From Bifidobacterium breve (GTDB taxonomy: Bacteria; Actinomycetota; Thermoleophilia; Solirubrobacterales; Solirubrobacteraceae): 63,390 bases of DNA. The notes under the pieces were generated by a model. That model was given only the letters and a program-made list of their open reading frames with translations, had not been told where the DNA came from and made no database searches. A program made the position numbers and the translations under genes. The stretch spans positions 1-63,390 of the forward strand of contig CAMCVN010000010.1 of assembly GCA_945881845.1 (NCBI GenBank), written 5' to 3'. Positions 8,011 through 16,805 of this stretch are shown here, piece after piece; within the stretch, counting starts at the first letter, position 1, and each line of letters starts with the position of its first letter.

Positions 8011-8886
8011 GTGACCTCAATCCTGCTGATTGCTAACCCCGCCGCTGGCGGCGGCCGCGTGCCAAACCTGCTGCCTTCGGTGCGCCGCAAGCTCGACGCG
8101 CTCGGCATCCAGCACCGCACGGGGCTGACCTCGAGCCTTGACGACGCGGTCAGATTGACCAATGAAGCCTTGGACCAGGGCGAAATTCCAGTCGCGTTCT
8201 CGGGAGACGGAGTGGCGGGCGTCGTGGCGCGAACTGCCTCTTACAGGCCAGAGAGCGTCTTCGGCGTCCTCCCCGGCGGCACCGGTAATGATTTCTGTGG
8301 CCATGTCGGAATACCTGACGACCCGATCGAGGCTTGCGAGGTACTGGCAAGCGGTGTGCCAACGACGATCGACCTTGGCGAAGCAAACGGCGTCCGCTTC
8401 CTTGGGATTGCCAGCTTCGGTTACGACTCACTCGCAAACGAGTCGGCCAACGCGGCGCCTCGTTGGCTCGGCAGCGGCGTCTACATCTGGGGTGCAATCT
8501 CGGCTGTGATCCGTTGGAAGCCGGCTCACTTCACCGTCACCGCCGACGGCGCCGAGAAGAGTTTCGACGGCTGGTCGGTGCTCTGCGCTAACACCAGCCG
8601 CTACGGCGGCGGGATGCTGATCGCGCCAAATGCATCTATTGAAGACCACCAGTTCGACCTGATCTGCACGCTCGACAGCAGCCGCTTGCGCTTCATCCGG
8701 ATGTTCCCGAAGGTCTTCAAGGGGACGCACATCGACGACAACAACCTCGACGTCAGCCACGCGCGCGAGGTGGTCGTTAGCGCCGACCGCCCGTTCACGA
8801 TCTACGCCGACGGTGATCCCTTGACCGAGCTGCCAGCCGAGATCCGAATCATCCCGTCGGCAGTCAAGGTTTTGCTGCCGGCGTGA
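8011..8886 (+). CDS. Diacylglycerol kinase / YegS-like lipid kinase
   Basis: This 291-residue protein has the DAGK catalytic domain: SILLIANPAAGGG at the N terminus, a SGDGV motif at 64-68 (usual form GGDGT), and LPGGTGNDF at 87-95 for nucleotide binding. The C-terminal half is the beta-sandwich of LCB5/YegS proteins. Members phosphorylate lipid hydroxyls such as diacylglycerol, or sphingoid or polyprenol-like acceptors, using ATP. The SGDGV variant is worth noting because the GGD glycines contact ATP. Start GTG at 8011. It heads an operon with murT, a methyltransferase and gatD, with a 4-nt GTGA overlap to murT. This suggests a link to cell-envelope lipid intermediates (inference). Confidence 0.88.
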   Translation: MTSILLIANPAAGGGRVPNLLPSVRRKLDALGIQHRTGLTSSLDDAVRLTNEALDQGEIPVAFSGDGVAGVVARTASYRPESVFGVLPGGTGNDFCGHVGIPDDPIEACEVLASGVPTTIDLGEANGVRFLGIASFGYDSLANESANAAPRWLGSGVYIWGAISAVIRWKPAHFTVTADGAEKSFDGWSVLCANTSRYGGGMLIAPNASIEDHQFDLICTLDSSRLRFIRMFPKVFKGTHIDDNNLDVSHAREVVVSADRPFTIYADGDPLTELPAEIRIIPSAVKVLLPA

Positions 8887-10235
8887 GCAGGCTGCGCCTA
8901 GCGGCCGCCAGCGCGCTGGCCAGAGTGGCCGGGTTCTTACTCCGCATTACTGGCAGCGGCGGGACTAGCGCGCCGGGCAAGATCCTGCTCGCGCTGGCCC
9001 CACGCGCGATCGAGCAGCGCAGTGCTCGGCTGGAGCGCGGCTGCGCCGTGATTTCGGCCACCAACGGCAAGACGACAACAAGCGCAATTGTCGCGGAAAT
9101 CATGCGCGCCGACGGCGCAACGCTCGTACACAATCGCGCCGGAGCGAACATGGCTGGCGGAATCGCGGCCACGCTCAACGATCAGCGCGGCGACTTCGGA
9201 CTATTTGAAATCGACGAATTCTGGCTGCCAGGTCTCGTCGAACAGCTAAGCCCTCGCTCGGTACTGCTAGCGAACCTCTTCCGCGACCAGTTGGACCGTT
9301 ACGGCGAGCTCGATCAGATTGTCGAGCGCTGGCGTGAGGTGGCGCGTTCCGACGCTGCCGGCCGGATCGTCCTCAACGCCGACGACCCGCTGATCGCTGG
9401 GCTTGGCGACGAGGCAAACGACCCGATCTACTTCGGTATTGAAGACACCGCCGTCGGCAGCACTAGCGCGCAGCATGCGTCGGAGCAGGCCTGCTGCCCG
9501 GTTTGCGGCGAGCAGTTCAGCTACAGCCGCTATTTCGTCGGTCACTTAGGCCACTACGCATGTCGACACGGCCACGTTGCGCGGCCAACACCGACTGTCA
9601 GCGCCAGCGAGATCCATCTCAGTGGATTGGGTGGTTCGAGCTTCACGCTCACAATCGAGAACGACAGCTTCGCGGCCGAGCTCGCGATGCCTGGCCTCTA
9701 CAACGTCTACAACGCCGTTGCCGCCGCAGCTCTCGCCAACTCCCTCGGCGTCGCAAACGAAGCGATCATCGAGGGCATCACAGCGGCCAGCCCGGCCTTT
9801 GGGCGTGCCGAATCGCTTCAGGTGGCCGGCCGCGACTGTTCGATCATGTTGATCAAGAACCCGGCCGGCGCGAACGAGGTACTGCGCACGCTCGCGAGCG
9901 ACCGGCAGAGCCACGACTTACTGCTTGTCCTCAACGACCGAATCGCCGACGGTCGCGACATCAGCTGGATCTGGGACGCCGACTTCGAACAGCTTGCCTC
10001 GTCGGGCGGGGCGATTATCTGTTCTGGCAACCGCGGCACGGAGCTGGCGCTGCGGTTGAAGTACGCCGGTGTCGAGGGCCAGCGCGTCGTCGTGACCCCA
10101 AACCTTGGCGAGGCGCTGACAGCAGCGCTCGCTGGAGGCGGCGAGCGCCTCGTGATCCTGCCAACCTACACGGCGATGCTCGAGGTGCGCGAACTGCTCG
10201 TCTCGCGTGGCGCTGCCGCGGGGTCATTCGCGTGA
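8883..10235 (+). CDS. murT: Lipid II isoglutaminyl synthase, ligase subunit MurT
   Basis: MurT with GatD amidates the alpha-carboxyl of D-Glu in lipid II to D-isoglutamine, using glutamine-derived ammonia and ATP. This 450-residue Mur-ligase-like protein has the P-loop TNGKTTT at 60-66, the central-domain segment with FRDQLDRYGELD near 133-145, and a zinc-ribbon insertion (CCPVCG at 204-209, then ACRHGH near 226). The second half of the ribbon has one Cys and two His instead of the usual CxxC. The C-terminal MurT domain (DUF1727) follows. Start GTG at 8883 overlaps the lipid kinase stop by 4 nt. Its partner gatD is downstream but separated by a methyltransferase gene. Confidence 0.9.
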   Translation: MSRLRLAAASALARVAGFLLRITGSGGTSAPGKILLALAPRAIEQRSARLERGCAVISATNGKTTTSAIVAEIMRADGATLVHNRAGANMAGGIAATLNDQRGDFGLFEIDEFWLPGLVEQLSPRSVLLANLFRDQLDRYGELDQIVERWREVARSDAAGRIVLNADDPLIAGLGDEANDPIYFGIEDTAVGSTSAQHASEQACCPVCGEQFSYSRYFVGHLGHYACRHGHVARPTPTVSASEIHLSGLGGSSFTLTIENDSFAAELAMPGLYNVYNAVAAAALANSLGVANEAIIEGITAASPAFGRAESLQVAGRDCSIMLIKNPAGANEVLRTLASDRQSHDLLLVLNDRIADGRDISWIWDADFEQLASSGGAIICSGNRGTELALRLKYAGVEGQRVVVTPNLGEALTAALAGGGERLVILPTYTAMLEVRELLVSRGAAAGSFA

Positions 10236-10954
10236 TCTCCGAGGCGGCGATCTGGCACGACCTCGAGTGCGGCTCATACGAAGCCGACCTCGACTGCTGG
10301 CGGACGCTTGCGAGCGATCATCGCGGGCCGATCCTCGACGTCGGCGCGGGGACCGGACGGATCTCGCTGATGCTCGCGGCGCTGGGCTATGAGGTGACGG
10401 CGCTTGATCTTGATCGCTCGCTGTTGGCCGCGCTGAGCGAACGGCCTAACGGTGCCACCGTCGAGACCGCCTGCGCGGACGCGCGCGACTTCGACCTTCA
10501 GCGCAACTTCGCTCTTATCATCGTGCCGATGTTGACGGTGCAGCTCTTTGGCGGCAGCGAGGGACGGGCGCAGTTCCTAGCCGCCGCCGCAGGCCATCTG
10601 CTCGCTGGCGGCTGCCTGGCGCTTGCGATCGCCGACCTGCTCGACGACGAGGAGGGCGCGGCAGGCGGTGCAGTGCCGGAGGCCGACGTCTGCACGGTCG
10701 GCGAGACCAGCTACTCGACGCGTGCGGTCGCCCTAAACCAGCGCGAGGGTCAGATTGGCATCGAGCGCCGCCGCGAGGTTGCGGCGGCTGACGGCTCGGT
10801 CGATGTTCAGTCAGCGACCGACTGGATCGACGCACTCTCGCCTGAACAGCTAGAAGCCGAAGGCGTAGCCGCAGGACTGAAGGTCGAGCCGCGACGGATG
10901 ATCCCAGCAACCGATGAGTACATCGGATCGGCGGTGGTCTGTCTTGGCCGCTGA
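10232..10954 (+). CDS. Class I SAM-dependent methyltransferase
   Basis: This 240-residue protein carries the SAM-binding motif I, ILDVGAGTGRIS, at about 34-45. The acidic end of strand 2 (VTALDLD) is near 55-61, and a motif with ACADARDFDL follows. The substrate is unknown. Start GTG at 10232 overlaps the murT stop (GTGA). The coding frame stays open far upstream, but that part is antisense-like sequence within murT. Its end overlaps the start of gatD. Being translationally coupled between the two subunit genes of the lipid II amidase makes a cell-envelope substrate or chance insertion the two main options. Confidence 0.85.
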   Translation: MISEAAIWHDLECGSYEADLDCWRTLASDHRGPILDVGAGTGRISLMLAALGYEVTALDLDRSLLAALSERPNGATVETACADARDFDLQRNFALIIVPMLTVQLFGGSEGRAQFLAAAAGHLLAGGCLALAIADLLDDEEGAAGGAVPEADVCTVGETSYSTRAVALNQREGQIGIERRREVAAADGSVDVQSATDWIDALSPEQLEAEGVAAGLKVEPRRMIPATDEYIGSAVVCLGR

Positions 10955-11690
10955 AGCCGCGCTGAGAATCGCCGCGCTCTACCCAGAGCAGATGAACATC
11001 TACGCCGACCGCGGCAACATCGCCGTGCTCAGCCGCCGCTGCCAGTGGCGCTCGCTCGATGTCAGCGTCACATCGATTGGGCTCGGCGAACCACTCGACG
11101 GGAGCCGCTTCAACTTGATCTACCTCGGCGGCGGCCAAGACGATGATCAACGCCGCTGCGCCGCCGACCTGATTGAAACCAAGCGCGACGGCCTGCTGGC
11201 AGCGGCCGCTAACGGCGCGGTCCTGCTCGGCGTCTGCGGCGGCTACCAGCTGCTCGGCCACTGGTATGAGCTCGGTGAGGAACGAATCGACGGGGTCGGC
11301 CTACTCGACGTCGAGACGACTCGCAGCGACGGGCCGCGACTAATCGGCAACGTTGCGATTGAGACCTCACTGCCAGGCGGGCCGGCTGGCGCGACGCTCG
11401 CGGGCTTCGAAAACCACGGCGGCCGCACACGGCTGTTAGCTGGAGCTGAGCCGTTTGGGCGCGTGATCCGCGGCCACGGAAACGACGGTCGCTCAGGCGA
11501 TGAGGGCTGTCGAAGCGGCAACGTAATCGGTACCTACCTCCACGGCCCACTACTGCCTGCCAATTCCTGGTTCGCAGATTGGCTAATTACGACCGCGCTT
11601 GGCGCAGCGACGCCGCTCGTGCCGCTCGATGACGATCTAGAGCTTGAAGCTCACAGGGCAGCCTGCCGCGCGGCTGGCCTCAGCGGCTAG
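10944..11690 (+). CDS. gatD: Lipid II isoglutaminyl synthase, glutaminase subunit GatD
   Basis: GatD is the class I (triad) glutaminase that supplies ammonia to MurT. The family start LRIAALYPEQMNIYADRGN is followed by the nucleophile Cys98 in GVCGGYQLLG and the catalytic His200 in GTYLHGPLLP. Conserved residues FENHGGRT lie near 155-162. The length of about 248 residues fits the family. TTG at 10944 places the start just before the conserved N terminus and limits overlap with the methyltransferase to 11 nt; ATG at 10914 would add 10 residues. It is the last gene of the lipid kinase-murT-methyltransferase-gatD operon and converges on dut with a 4-nt stop overlap. Confidence 0.9.
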   Translation: MAAEAALRIAALYPEQMNIYADRGNIAVLSRRCQWRSLDVSVTSIGLGEPLDGSRFNLIYLGGGQDDDQRRCAADLIETKRDGLLAAAANGAVLLGVCGGYQLLGHWYELGEERIDGVGLLDVETTRSDGPRLIGNVAIETSLPGGPAGATLAGFENHGGRTRLLAGAEPFGRVIRGHGNDGRSGDEGCRSGNVIGTYLHGPLLPANSWFADWLITTALGAATPLVPLDDDLELEAHRAACRAAGLSG

Positions 11691-12121
11691 CGGCCACTAG
11701 AGCCGAAGCCTTTTTCGCCGCGGGAACTCTCCCCCAGTGAATCGACTTCGAGCGGCGCCAACTCGGCGACGCTAATCACGACAAGCTGCGCGATCCGCTC
11801 GCCGGCGTTCAAGCTAACCGCGGCGGACGAGTCTGTGTTGAGCAGCAGGACTTGGAGTTCACCGCGGTAGCCCTCATCGATCAGCCCCGGGGCGTTGACG
11901 ATCGAAACCCCGTGTTTGGCGGCAAGCCCAGAGCGAGGGACGATCAGTCCTGCGTGACCGGCCGGCAGCTCGATTGCGATCCCGGTAGCTACACGGGCGC
12001 GCTCACCGGCAGCGAGCTCGACAGCTTCGAGGCAGCAGAGGTCGAGGCCCGCGTCGCCGGCGTGAGCGCGCGAGGGCACGACAGCGCGCGGGTCGAGCCG
12101 CTGAAACCTAAGTTCGGTCAT
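11687..12121 (-). CDS. dut: Deoxyuridine 5'-triphosphate nucleotidohydrolase
   Basis: This is a 144-residue trimeric-type dUTPase that hydrolyses dUTP to dUMP and pyrophosphate, keeping uracil out of DNA and feeding thymidylate synthesis. All five family motifs are present: AGDAGLDL (22-29), PRSGLAAKHG (62-71), the uracil-binding hairpin APGLIDEGYRGELQV (77-91), GERIAQLVV (107-115) and the C-terminal P-loop-like RGEKGFGSSG. The start overlaps the hflX stop by 4 nt, so the two are translationally coupled. Confidence 0.96.
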   Translation of the reverse strand: MTELRFQRLDPRAVVPSRAHAGDAGLDLCCLEAVELAAGERARVATGIAIELPAGHAGLIVPRSGLAAKHGVSIVNAPGLIDEGYRGELQVLLLNTDSSAAVSLNAGERIAQLVVISVAELAPLEVDSLGESSRGEKGFGSSGR

Positions 12122-13500
12122 GGCCCACCGTTGACCGGCGCGACCGCGAAGCGGGCGAACCGTTCGGCAGCCTCAGCTGACAGCATCGCGTGGACGCGGA
12201 CGCCTTCTGGTGTCTCGTCGCGCTCTATCTGCGACGCCAGCGTGTGCAGTTCGGCGAGCTCTGCGCCGGCCGAAAACGGGAGCAGCAGGTCAACGCTCTC
12301 CATCTCAGAGAGAAAGACCGCCTCTATCCGGGCGCACAGCTCGTCGACGCCGATCCGCTCAAGCGCCGAGATCAAGACCGCACCAGGATGGAGCACTCGG
12401 AGCTGCGCGATCCGTTCATCATCGGCCTGGTCGATCTTGTTGCAGACCAGTAGCCGCGGCTGGTCGGCTGCGCCGATCTCTTCGAGCGTCATCTCGACGG
12501 TCGAGAGCATCTCCGCCATCAGAGGCTCCGGCACCGACGCATCGACAACGTGGACGATCAGGTCGGCCCTTCGCGTCTCTTCCAGCGTCGCCCCGAACGC
12601 TTTGACGAGCTGGTGTGGCAGCTTGCGAATGAAGCCGACGGTGTCGGTTGCCAAGACCGTTCGCCCGCCGAGCTCCATCACTCGCGTCGTCGGATCGAGA
12701 GTGTGAAAGAGGCGGTCGCGGATCTCAACGTCCGCTCCAGTTAGCGCCGCCATCAGCGTTGACTTGCCGGCGTTTGTGTACCCCGCGAGCGCAAACATTG
12801 GCAGCTGCGTGCGCTCGCGCTCAGCGCGCATCGTCTGGCGCGCGTCACCAACCGCCTTCAGCCGCCGCCGCAGCGCCGAGATTCGGTCACGCGCCAGCCG
12901 CCGGTCGGTTTCGATCTGACTCTCACCAGGGCCGCGCGTACCGATGCCGCCGCCGAGCCGTTCGAGGTGCGTCCAGAGCCCGCGCATTCGCGCGAGGTTG
13001 TATTCGAGCTGGGCGAGCTCGACCTGAAGCTTCCCGTCGGCCGTATGCGCGTGACCGGCGAAGATGTCGAGAATCACCGCGGTGCGATCAACAACCGGGA
13101 TCGAGAGCGCGGCCTCGAGGTTCCTCTCCTGGCGTGGCGTTAGCTCGTCATCACAGACGATCACGTTGGCGTCGGCAGCCTTTGCGAGCTCCGCCACCTC
13201 TTCAAGCTTCCCGGACCCGAGATAGGTATTCGGATGGACGGTTTCACGGCGCTGCGTGACCTCGCCGACAACCGCAACACCGGCCGTCTCAAGTAGCTCA
13301 TAGAGCTCCGAAAGGTCCGGTTCTTCCTGAGAAGCCGCGATGCAGAAGGCGCGCTGTTTCGCCCTCCCCTCGCGTTCCCCGGCGGCGGCGTGTGGGGTCG
13401 AGCTCCGACCGTGGCGATTGCGCTCCTGCACGAAAGACGGAGTGTAGAGCGCGGGCCGGGCCGCGAAGAGAATCGGCAGATGGCGCGACGAGACCAACAT
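12118..13500 (-). CDS. hflX: Ribosome-associated GTPase HflX
   Basis: HflX is a GTPase that binds the 50S subunit and helps rescue or split stalled 70S ribosomes. The N-terminal HflX domain contains HPNTYLGSGKLEEV and CDDELTPRQ. The glycine-rich GGGIGTRGPGESQIETDRR segment leads to the G domain with G1 GYTNAGKSTL, G3 DTVGF and G4 NKID. The first 30 or so residues from the ATG at 13500 are not conserved-looking, and GTG near 13429 is a possible alternative start. It is divergent from dapE with only 30 bp between the chosen starts, so the two promoters must be compact or overlapping. Confidence 0.93.
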   Translation of the reverse strand: MLVSSRHLPILFAARPALYTPSFVQERNRHGRSSTPHAAAGEREGRAKQRAFCIAASQEEPDLSELYELLETAGVAVVGEVTQRRETVHPNTYLGSGKLEEVAELAKAADANVIVCDDELTPRQERNLEAALSIPVVDRTAVILDIFAGHAHTADGKLQVELAQLEYNLARMRGLWTHLERLGGGIGTRGPGESQIETDRRLARDRISALRRRLKAVGDARQTMRAERERTQLPMFALAGYTNAGKSTLMAALTGADVEIRDRLFHTLDPTTRVMELGGRTVLATDTVGFIRKLPHQLVKAFGATLEETRRADLIVHVVDASVPEPLMAEMLSTVEMTLEEIGAADQPRLLVCNKIDQADDERIAQLRVLHPGAVLISALERIGVDELCARIEAVFLSEMESVDLLLPFSAGAELAELHTLASQIERDETPEGVRVHAMLSAEAAERFARFAVAPVNGGP

Positions 13501-13530
13501 TCAGCTCGCCGGCGCGCTAGCGTCGAAGCG

Positions 13531-14616
13531 GTGAGCGACGAACTTGCTGCGCGAATTGGCGCCCGAACACTCGAACTGATCAACATCGCCTCGCCTTCGC
13601 GCGCGGAAGGCGAGATCGCGGCCCACATCATCTCGCTGCTACAAGGCGGCGGCGTTGAGGTGAGCGACCTCGGTGACGGTTGCCTGATCGCCGGCTCTCG
13701 CAGTCGCCGTCAGCGGCCATTCGTGCTGCTTGGCGGCCATCTCGACACCGTTCCGGCACAGGGCAACATCCCTGGCTCGATCGACAGCGACTCGGTTCAC
13801 GGGCTTGGCGCTTCTGACATGAAAGGCTCGCTGGCCGTAATGATCGAGCTGGCACTCGCCGGCGTTGGGCTCAGCGATGACGACCGGGCAGTTGACTTTG
13901 GCTTCCTTTTCTTCAGCCGCGAAGAGCTGCCGGCTAGCGAAAGTTCGCTTACCCCTCTGCTAGCGCGCGACCCCGCGCTCGGCGAGGCGGATCTCGCCGT
14001 GATGATGGAGCCGACCGCGAACGCGATCCAAGCCGGCTGCCTCGGCAATTGCGGCGCAACCTGGAGCTTCAGTGGCCGCAGCGGCCATTCGGCGCGCCCG
14101 TGGCTGGCAGATAACGCGATCGAACGCCTCGGCGAGGGGATCACCGCGATTGCCGCGCTAGAACCGGTAGAGCACGAATTTGATGGGCTGGTCTTCCGCG
14201 AAGTGGTTTCGGTCACACAGGTCGGCGGCGGAATCGCGCGTAACGTGATTCCAGCCGAGGCAACCGCCCACCTCAACTATCGGTTTCCACCAGGGATCAC
14301 GCTTGCCGACGCCGAGGCGCGACTGCGCTCAATCTGCGAGCCGTTTGGCACGATCGAGATTGAGAGCAGCTCACCGTCCGGCGCTGTCCGGCTCGACGGC
14401 GCGCTGGCCGCGCGGCTGATCGAACTCGTTGACGCGCCGGTCGAACCGAAGCAGGCTTGGACGCCTGTAGCTGAGTTTGAAGGCGCCGGGATTGATGCCG
14501 TCAACTTCGGCCCGGGCGCACCGTCGGCCGCACATGCGGTCGACGAAAGCGTCGCCGTCGACGCGCTCTCCTACTCGTACCGAACGCTTCAGCGGCTGGC
14601 CAACGAGGCGAGCTAA
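13531..14616 (+). CDS. dapE: Succinyl-diaminopimelate desuccinylase
   Basis: DapE removes succinate from N-succinyl-LL-DAP in the succinylase branch of the lysine/DAP pathway. This 361-residue M20-family metallohydrolase has the first metal ligand and catalytic Asp in GGHLDTVP (about 68-75), the bridging Asp in GASDMKGSL, the catalytic Glu in SREELP and a metal Glu in MMEPT. The dimerisation domain follows (GRSGHSARPW, GGGIARNVIPAEA), and AAHAVDESV holds the last ligand. I chose GTG at 13531 because the conserved sequence begins right after it; upstream starts would run into the divergent hflX. The stop overlaps the dapC ATG by 1 nt. Confidence 0.9.
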   Translation: MSDELAARIGARTLELINIASPSRAEGEIAAHIISLLQGGGVEVSDLGDGCLIAGSRSRRQRPFVLLGGHLDTVPAQGNIPGSIDSDSVHGLGASDMKGSLAVMIELALAGVGLSDDDRAVDFGFLFFSREELPASESSLTPLLARDPALGEADLAVMMEPTANAIQAGCLGNCGATWSFSGRSGHSARPWLADNAIERLGEGITAIAALEPVEHEFDGLVFREVVSVTQVGGGIARNVIPAEATAHLNYRFPPGITLADAEARLRSICEPFGTIEIESSSPSGAVRLDGALAARLIELVDAPVEPKQAWTPVAEFEGAGIDAVNFGPGAPSAAHAVDESVAVDALSYSYRTLQRLANEAS

Positions 14617-15776
14617 TGGAGATCCACCCGTTAGTTGAAGAGCTCGGCGCATACCCCTACAACGAGCTTGCAGACGCGCGCGCAGAGCGGGAGGCGAAAG
14701 GGCTCTCAGTGATCGACTTTGGGATTGGCGTTCCGCGCGAGCCGACGCCCCTCTTCATCCGCGAAGCGCTCACAACCGCAGTACTGGAAGAGGAATACTC
14801 GCGCTATCCGCTCGCCGCCGGTATGGCCGAGCTGCGCGAAGCGATCGCGGCATGGGTTCAGCGACGCTACGGCGCCAAGCTCGACCCGTCGATTGAGGTG
14901 CTTCCGACTCTCGGCAGCAAGGAGGCGATCTATCACCTTGCTGGACTCTTGCTGTGGGCTGGAGGCGGCCGTGACCTAGTCGCAGTGACGACGCCTGGCT
15001 ACCCGGTCGCCGGCCGCAGTACGAGACTGGCCGGCGGACAGCTGCTCGAGCTGCCGCTCGACGCTCAGTCCGATTGGCTCCCAAATATCGACGCAATCCC
15101 CGACGAGGCATGGCGGCGACTGGCCGTGATCTGGATCAACTCGCCGAACAACCCAACCGGCGCTGCGGCGCCACTGGCCTTCTACGAGCAGCTCGCGGAG
15201 CGCTGCCGTCGCCACGGCGTAGTGCTCGCCTCAGACGAGGCGTACAGCGAAATCTACCTTGGCGACGACAAGCCAGCCTCGGTTCTCGAACTTGCAGACC
15301 CGACTCACATCCTCGCCTTCAATTCGCTGTCGAAGCGGTCGGCGATGGCCGGCTATCGCTCCGGCTCCGTCTGCGGTGATCCACTGCTGATCGCGGCGAT
15401 GAAGGCGGTTCGCCCGTCGCTGGGAGTGACGCCTCAGAACTTCGTCCAGCGCGCATCTATCGCAGCCTGGGGAGACGAAGAGCACGTTGCGCAGATGCGC
15501 GAGCGCTATGAGCTGAGGCGCGAGATCATGAGCGCCCCACTCGAAGCTGCCGGATTGACACCGGTCGGAGGGCCAGCATCGTTCTTTCTCTGGTGCGAGG
15601 TTGGCGGAGATCGAGACGACCAGGCGGCCGCTCGTCGCCTGCTCGATGCCGGCGTCCTCGTGGCGCCTGGACGGATCTTCGGAGCAGGCGGCGAGGGCTA
15701 CGTGCGGGTCGCTCTTGTACAGCCAACCGATCAGTGCGAAACGGCGGCGGCGGCGTTAGTCGCGCTAGGGCAGTAG
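14616..15776 (+). CDS. dapC: Succinyldiaminopimelate transaminase
   Basis: DapC moves an amino group from glutamate to N-succinyl-2-amino-6-ketopimelate, using PLP. This 386-residue class I/II aminotransferase has the N-terminal LVEELGAYPYNEL motif of the actinobacterial DapC group. It also has NSPNNPTGA for cofactor and substrate contacts, ASDEAYSEIY, and the Schiff-base lysine in NSLSKRSAMAGYRSG. Position directly after dapE (1-nt overlap) and 10 bp before dapD supports the assignment over a general aspartate aminotransferase. Confidence 0.9.
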   Translation: MEIHPLVEELGAYPYNELADARAEREAKGLSVIDFGIGVPREPTPLFIREALTTAVLEEEYSRYPLAAGMAELREAIAAWVQRRYGAKLDPSIEVLPTLGSKEAIYHLAGLLLWAGGGRDLVAVTTPGYPVAGRSTRLAGGQLLELPLDAQSDWLPNIDAIPDEAWRRLAVIWINSPNNPTGAAAPLAFYEQLAERCRRHGVVLASDEAYSEIYLGDDKPASVLELADPTHILAFNSLSKRSAMAGYRSGSVCGDPLLIAAMKAVRPSLGVTPQNFVQRASIAAWGDEEHVAQMRERYELRREIMSAPLEAAGLTPVGGPASFFLWCEVGGDRDDQAAARRLLDAGVLVAPGRIFGAGGEGYVRVALVQPTDQCETAAAALVALGQ

Positions 15777-15779
15777 ATT
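15774..15779 (+). promoter_or_regulatory. -10 box of dapD, leaderless type
   Basis: TAGATT lies 6 nt before the GTG of dapD and overlaps the TAG stop of dapC. It would allow separate, leaderless transcription of dapD within the dap operon. Confidence 0.4.
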
Positions 15780-15785
15780 CGACCC

Positions 15786-16802
15786 GTGGCTGAACTGATT
15801 CAAGAGGGCGCCTGGGCCGTCGGCCTCGCTTCTATCGCCGAACCAAGCGGCAGCGTACTCGAGGTCTTCTACCCATCCCCCGCTCTCGGCCTTGCCGACG
15901 CTCCGACCGACCTGATCCGCGCAGCTGGCCACGATGGCAGCTCGGGAACGGTCGAAATCCACGGCCATCACGCCGCCGAACTGGGAGCGCCCGAATTGGG
16001 TGACGCGGTCGGCACCGACGACCTACGCGCCGTTCGCAGTGTCTGTGTGCTGACCGTGATCGCGGACTGCAGCATGCCTCCGGCCGACGCCTACGACGCT
16101 TACCTGCGTCTCCACCTCAGCTCGCACTGCCTGGCCGCGCCGGGGACGATCAACTTCGATGGCATCTTTTCGGCCCTCACGAACGTCGTCTGGACCGACG
16201 CCGGACCCTGCTCAGTCGAACGCTTCGGCGCGACCAAGATGCGCTTCATGGCGGCCGCACGCACGCTGCAAGTGCGCTCCGTCGATAAGTTTCCGCGGAT
16301 GACCGATTACGTCGTCCCGGAAGGGGTGCGCATTGGTGACGCAGATCGCGTCCGTCTCGGTGCCCACCTAGCGCCCGGGACAACCGTGATGCACGAGGGC
16401 TTCGTGAACTTCAACGCTGGAACGCTCGGCGAATCGATGGTCGAAGGCCGAATCAGCGCGGGGGTCTGCGTTGGCTCCGGCTCGGACATCGGCGGCGGCG
16501 CATCACTGATGGGGACACTCTCCGGCGGCGGTAGCGAACAGATCTCGGTCGGTGAAGGCTGCCTGATCGGTGCCAATGCGGGAATCGGAATCTCGCTCGG
16601 CGACAACTGCATCGTTGAAGCCGGCCTCTACATCACAGCCGGCACGGTCGTCACGATGGCCGACGGCGCACAGGCGAAAGCACGCGAGCTGAGCGGGCGG
16701 TCTGGGCTGCTCTTCCGTCGCAACAGCACGAGCGGCGCGGTCGAAGCTTTGCTCCGCGAGGGCGACTGGGGCGAGCTCAACCCCGACCTACACGCGAACT
16801 GA
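15786..16802 (+). CDS. dapD: Tetrahydrodipicolinate N-succinyltransferase, actinobacterial type
   Basis: DapD transfers succinyl from succinyl-CoA to tetrahydrodipicolinate, the first step of the succinylase branch. This 338-residue protein is of the long actinobacterial type. An N-terminal domain has [17 protein letters not shown] and [18 protein letters not shown] left-handed beta-helix of hexapeptide repeats follows (about 190-300; for example [20 protein letters not shown]), and then the loop [14 protein letters not shown]. Start GTG at 15786. With dapC and dapE just upstream, the whole succinylase branch is encoded in about 3.3 kb. It converges on dapF. Confidence 0.95.
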   Translation: MAELIQEGAWAVGLASIAEPSGSVLEVFYPSPALGLADAPTDLIRAAGHDGSSGTVEIHGHHAAELGAPELGDAVGTDDLRAVRSVCVLTVIADCSMPPADAYDAYLRLHLSSHCLAAPGTINFDGIFSALTNVVWTDAGPCSVERFGATKMRFMAAARTLQVRSVDKFPRMTDYVVPEGVRIGDADRVRLGAHLAPGTTVMHEGFVNFNAGTLGESMVEGRISAGVCVGSGSDIGGGASLMGTLSGGGSEQISVGEGCLIGANAGIGISLGDNCIVEAGLYITAGTVVTMADGAQAKARELSGRSGLLFRRNSTSGAVEALLREGDWGELNPDLHAN

Positions 16803-16805
16803 CGC

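Noticed and set aside
9503-10231. Upstream extension of the methyltransferase frame
   Set aside because: It lies wholly inside murT in another frame and is Arg-rich, non-conserved sequence. The GTG at 10232 with GTGA overlap is the sensible start.
10518-11261. A 247-codon minus-strand open frame
   Set aside because: Antisense to the methyltransferase and gatD genes. Its translation is low-complexity Arg/Ala/Pro.
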